From assembly GCA_031273365.1 (NCBI GenBank), contig JAISSA010000113.1:1-15950 (forward strand): a stretch of DNA of 15,950 nt. The letters are read 5' to 3'. The notes under the pieces are model-generated. The model searched no databases. It saw nothing but the letters and a program-made list of their open reading frames with translations, and was not told where the DNA came from. The DNA is from Synergistaceae bacterium. Its GTDB lineage: Bacteria > Synergistota > Synergistia > Synergistales > Aminobacteriaceae. Below, piece after piece: positions 14,878 to 15,950 of the stretch (positions within the stretch are counted from its first letter, which is position 1; each line of letters begins with the position of its first letter). The translations under genes and the position numbers were made by a program.

Positions 14878-14907
14878 CTGACAGGTTTATCCTGTGGGTT
14901 TTATAGT
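14878..14907 (+). promoter_or_regulatory. candidate sigma-70-type promoter on the plus strand
   Basis: CTGACA (14878-14883) and TATAGT (14902-14907) are each one base from consensus and are 18 bases apart, in an AT-rich patch. Transcription would start near 14914 and run toward the hairpin at 15012-15059, with no convincing open frame. This suggests a short noncoding RNA of about 150 bases. The -10 overlaps a minus-strand TATAAA, so divergent promoters are possible. Confidence 0.35.
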
Positions 14908-15011
14908 ACATGGCTGCAAAAAAATAAACACTTCTCTGTTTACAAAGCTTTATGTCTCTTTAGAGGTAAACTTCCGTTCAAATTCCATGTGTCCGGCCCG
15001 TCCAGGTCTGC

Positions 15012-15059
15012 CGTCACACCGGGCAGAGCCGCCTTCAGGTGGCCCTGTCCGGTGTGACG
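15012..15059. repeat. 22-pair stem-loop downstream of the Rpn-family gene
   Basis: CGTCACACCGGGCAGAGCC (15012-15030) pairs with the segment 15041-15059 with only two imperfect positions, and three more pairs (one G-T) extend it to a TTCA loop. It lies 25 bases beyond the Rpn stop codon. A short TTT follows on the plus strand, so it may end a plus-strand transcript. On the minus strand no T run follows. Confidence 0.75.
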
Positions 15060-15084
15060 TTTGGATCTGAAAGCAATGATATAC

Positions 15085-15950
15085 TTATAAAGCCTGCCCT
15101 GACTCCAGCTCGCGCACCTCGTCCTCGGAAAGCCCCGTCAGGTCCGCAATGACGTCAATGTCCATATTGCGCTCGAGCATCAGCCGCGCCGTCTCCAGAG
15201 CTTTAAGGTGAGCACCTTCGGCTTTCCCTCTGGCCTCTCCAAGGGCTTCTCCTTCAGCTTTTCCTCTGGCCTCTCCTTCGGCTTCTCCTTCGGCTCTGCC
15301 CCGTTCGTACGATTTTTTCTTCAGAACCTTCTCCATTATCGGCGCTGTTACCGGCATGGATTTCACCTCCTCCAGCAGGCCTTCCATTTCCTTTTCGAAC
15401 TCTTCCACCAGCTTCTCCGCACTCAGGCGGGTGATTCCCTCGATGAACTCCCCCAGACTGTGGCGCACTTCCAGGGAATAACCTCGCGTTTTCAGAAGGC
15501 GCAAGATTTCCCTGCCCTGCCTGAAACGTCCTGCTTCGCTTCTCCCGGCTTTTATCATACGCTTTACCGCAATAACCGCCTCGCTCACCGGGTTGTTCTC
15601 CATTTCCATGAGCCGCGCTTCATCCAGCTGGTCGATGAAAACGGTACGGTACATGTAAACCGTCCGCGACTCGAAACACTCGGATTCATAATGCACTTTT
15701 TCGGTCCTGCCTCTCGGCGTGGTGCGTATTGCCAGCGCCGTAAAGGGGCGTCCCAGGCGGAGCATGATCAGGCAGGCGTACTTATACATCCTCACGTGGA
15801 AGGGCTGTCTGTTCCAGATCGCTCCCTGAAACTCGACATGCAGCAGCACGCAGGTCATGTTTCCGCTCTTCAGAGGGATGTCGACCAGGAGGTCCACGAT
15901 TCTCTGTCCCCTGTGCGCGCCGGGCACGCGCAGTTCCTTATTCAGAAGAA
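15085..15950 (-). CDS. Rpn family recombination-promoting nuclease / putative transposase (partial, N terminus beyond the window)
   Basis: The frame is open to the right edge, reading LLNKELRVPGAHRG before the first GTG, so the gene is cut and the GTG at 15927 is not the real start. At least 288 residues are present. RIVDLLVDIPLKSG...LLHVEFQG matches the PD-(D/E)XK nuclease core (acidic residue in VDLLV, then ExQ) of the Rpn/DUF-type transposase-like family, whose E. coli members promote RecA-independent recombination. A middle basic and leucine-rich region leads to an E/G/A/R-rich repeat (EGEARGKAEGEA units). A C-terminal ERNMDIDVIADLTGLSEDEVREL helix-turn-helix-like end follows, typical of the family. 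No terminal inverted repeats of an insertion sequence are visible. These genes are usually multicopy and laterally moving; whether this one is active cannot be judged here. Confidence 0.85.
   Translation of the reverse strand, partial: LLNKELRVPGAHRGQRIVDLLVDIPLKSGNMTCVLLHVEFQGAIWNRQPFHVRMYKYACLIMLRLGRPFTALAIRTTPRGRTEKVHYESECFESRTVYMYRTVFIDQLDEARLMEMENNPVSEAVIAVKRMIKAGRSEAGRFRQGREILRLLKTRGYSLEVRHSLGEFIEGITRLSAEKLVEEFEKEMEGLLEEVKSMPVTAPIMEKVLKKKSYERGRAEGEAEGEARGKAEGEALGEARGKAEGAHLKALETARLMLERNMDIDVIADLTGLSEDEVRELESGQAL
15215..15286 (-). repeat. 36-base tandem repeat inside the Rpn-family gene
   Basis: Two adjacent 36-base copies (15215-15250 and 15251-15286) differ at five positions, and a partial third copy follows. 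They encode 12-residue units of the type GEARGKAEGEAL in the linker before the C-terminal helices. The length is a multiple of three, so copy-number change would keep the frame. Confidence 0.8.

Larger units (their letters stand above)
14655..15084. other. 430-base gene-free region between rapZ and the Rpn-family gene
   Basis: No open frame here resembles a protein. The stretch contains an AT-rich core (about 14893-14990) flanked by GC-rich stem-loops, listed separately. The rapZ operon promoter should be here: on the minus strand TATAAA at 14904-14899 with a poor -35 (TTTATT) 17 bases upstream is the best candidate, giving a 5' leader of about 240 bases. CGGTAC occurs twice near 14710-14740 and TTACGTAA is a perfect 8-base palindrome close by; either could be a regulator site, but I cannot assign one. 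Confidence 0.5.

Noticed and set aside
14863..15057. 64-codon plus-strand frame in the intergenic region
   Set aside because: It runs through the hairpin at 15012-15059, has no ribosome site, and its composition resembles random translation. A noncoding transcript is a better explanation.
15215..15300. CRISPR-like repeat array
   Set aside because: The repeats are adjacent with no spacers, lie in frame within a coding region and encode a low-complexity linker.

Overview
The window is a GC-rich bacterial chromosome segment with tightly packed genes. The rapZ-yvcK-whiA cluster, an adenosylcobalamin-dependent (class II) ribonucleotide reductase, CitX/CitG, a YhfT/Php pair and an Rpn-type nuclease/transposase suggest an anaerobic, monoderm-like or Synergistota-type genome. 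Synergistota is my best guess, but this is inference from gene content and order, not from a marker gene. I see no rRNA, tRNA, CRISPR array or complete insertion sequence.

Positions 1-4773 are a plus-strand cluster: yhfT (membrane protein), php (phosphotriesterase homology protein), mutY (adenine glycosylase), citX and citG (synthesis and transfer of the citrate-lyase-type prosthetic group). Neighbours overlap by 1-4 bases or are separated by about 11 bases, so they are probably one operon entered from upstream of the window. YhfT and Php belong to the poorly understood yhf gene group known from E. coli. MutY is a DNA-repair enzyme that appears to be a passenger. CitX and CitG serve an acyl-carrier protein whose gene is not in view.

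From 4801 onward every gene is on the minus strand. nrdJ (4801-7407) converges on citG with a 27-base gap. It has a terminator-like hairpin about 30 bases ahead of its start codon. Upstream of it, transcription runs right to left through rapZ, yvcK, whiA, pgk, tpiA and a large secreted protein of unknown function. The first three are regulators of cell-envelope and carbon metabolism and the next two are glycolytic enzymes. The genes are spaced for an operon. The secreted-protein gene is bracketed by two copies of one palindromic repeat in opposite orientation.

Between rapZ and the partial Rpn-family gene at the right edge lies a gene-free stretch of about 430 bases (14655-15084). It contains three stem-loops and an AT-rich core with promoter-like sequence, and is the most likely place for an unannotated small RNA or a long regulatory leader. 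The right-edge gene is cut by the window end and carries tandem repeats in its C-terminal part.

No whole new defence or mobile system is evident. The least understood items are the YhfT/Php pair, the secreted protein between inverted palindromic repeats, the nrdJ leader hairpin, and a canonical -1 slippery heptamer at the mutY/citX junction.
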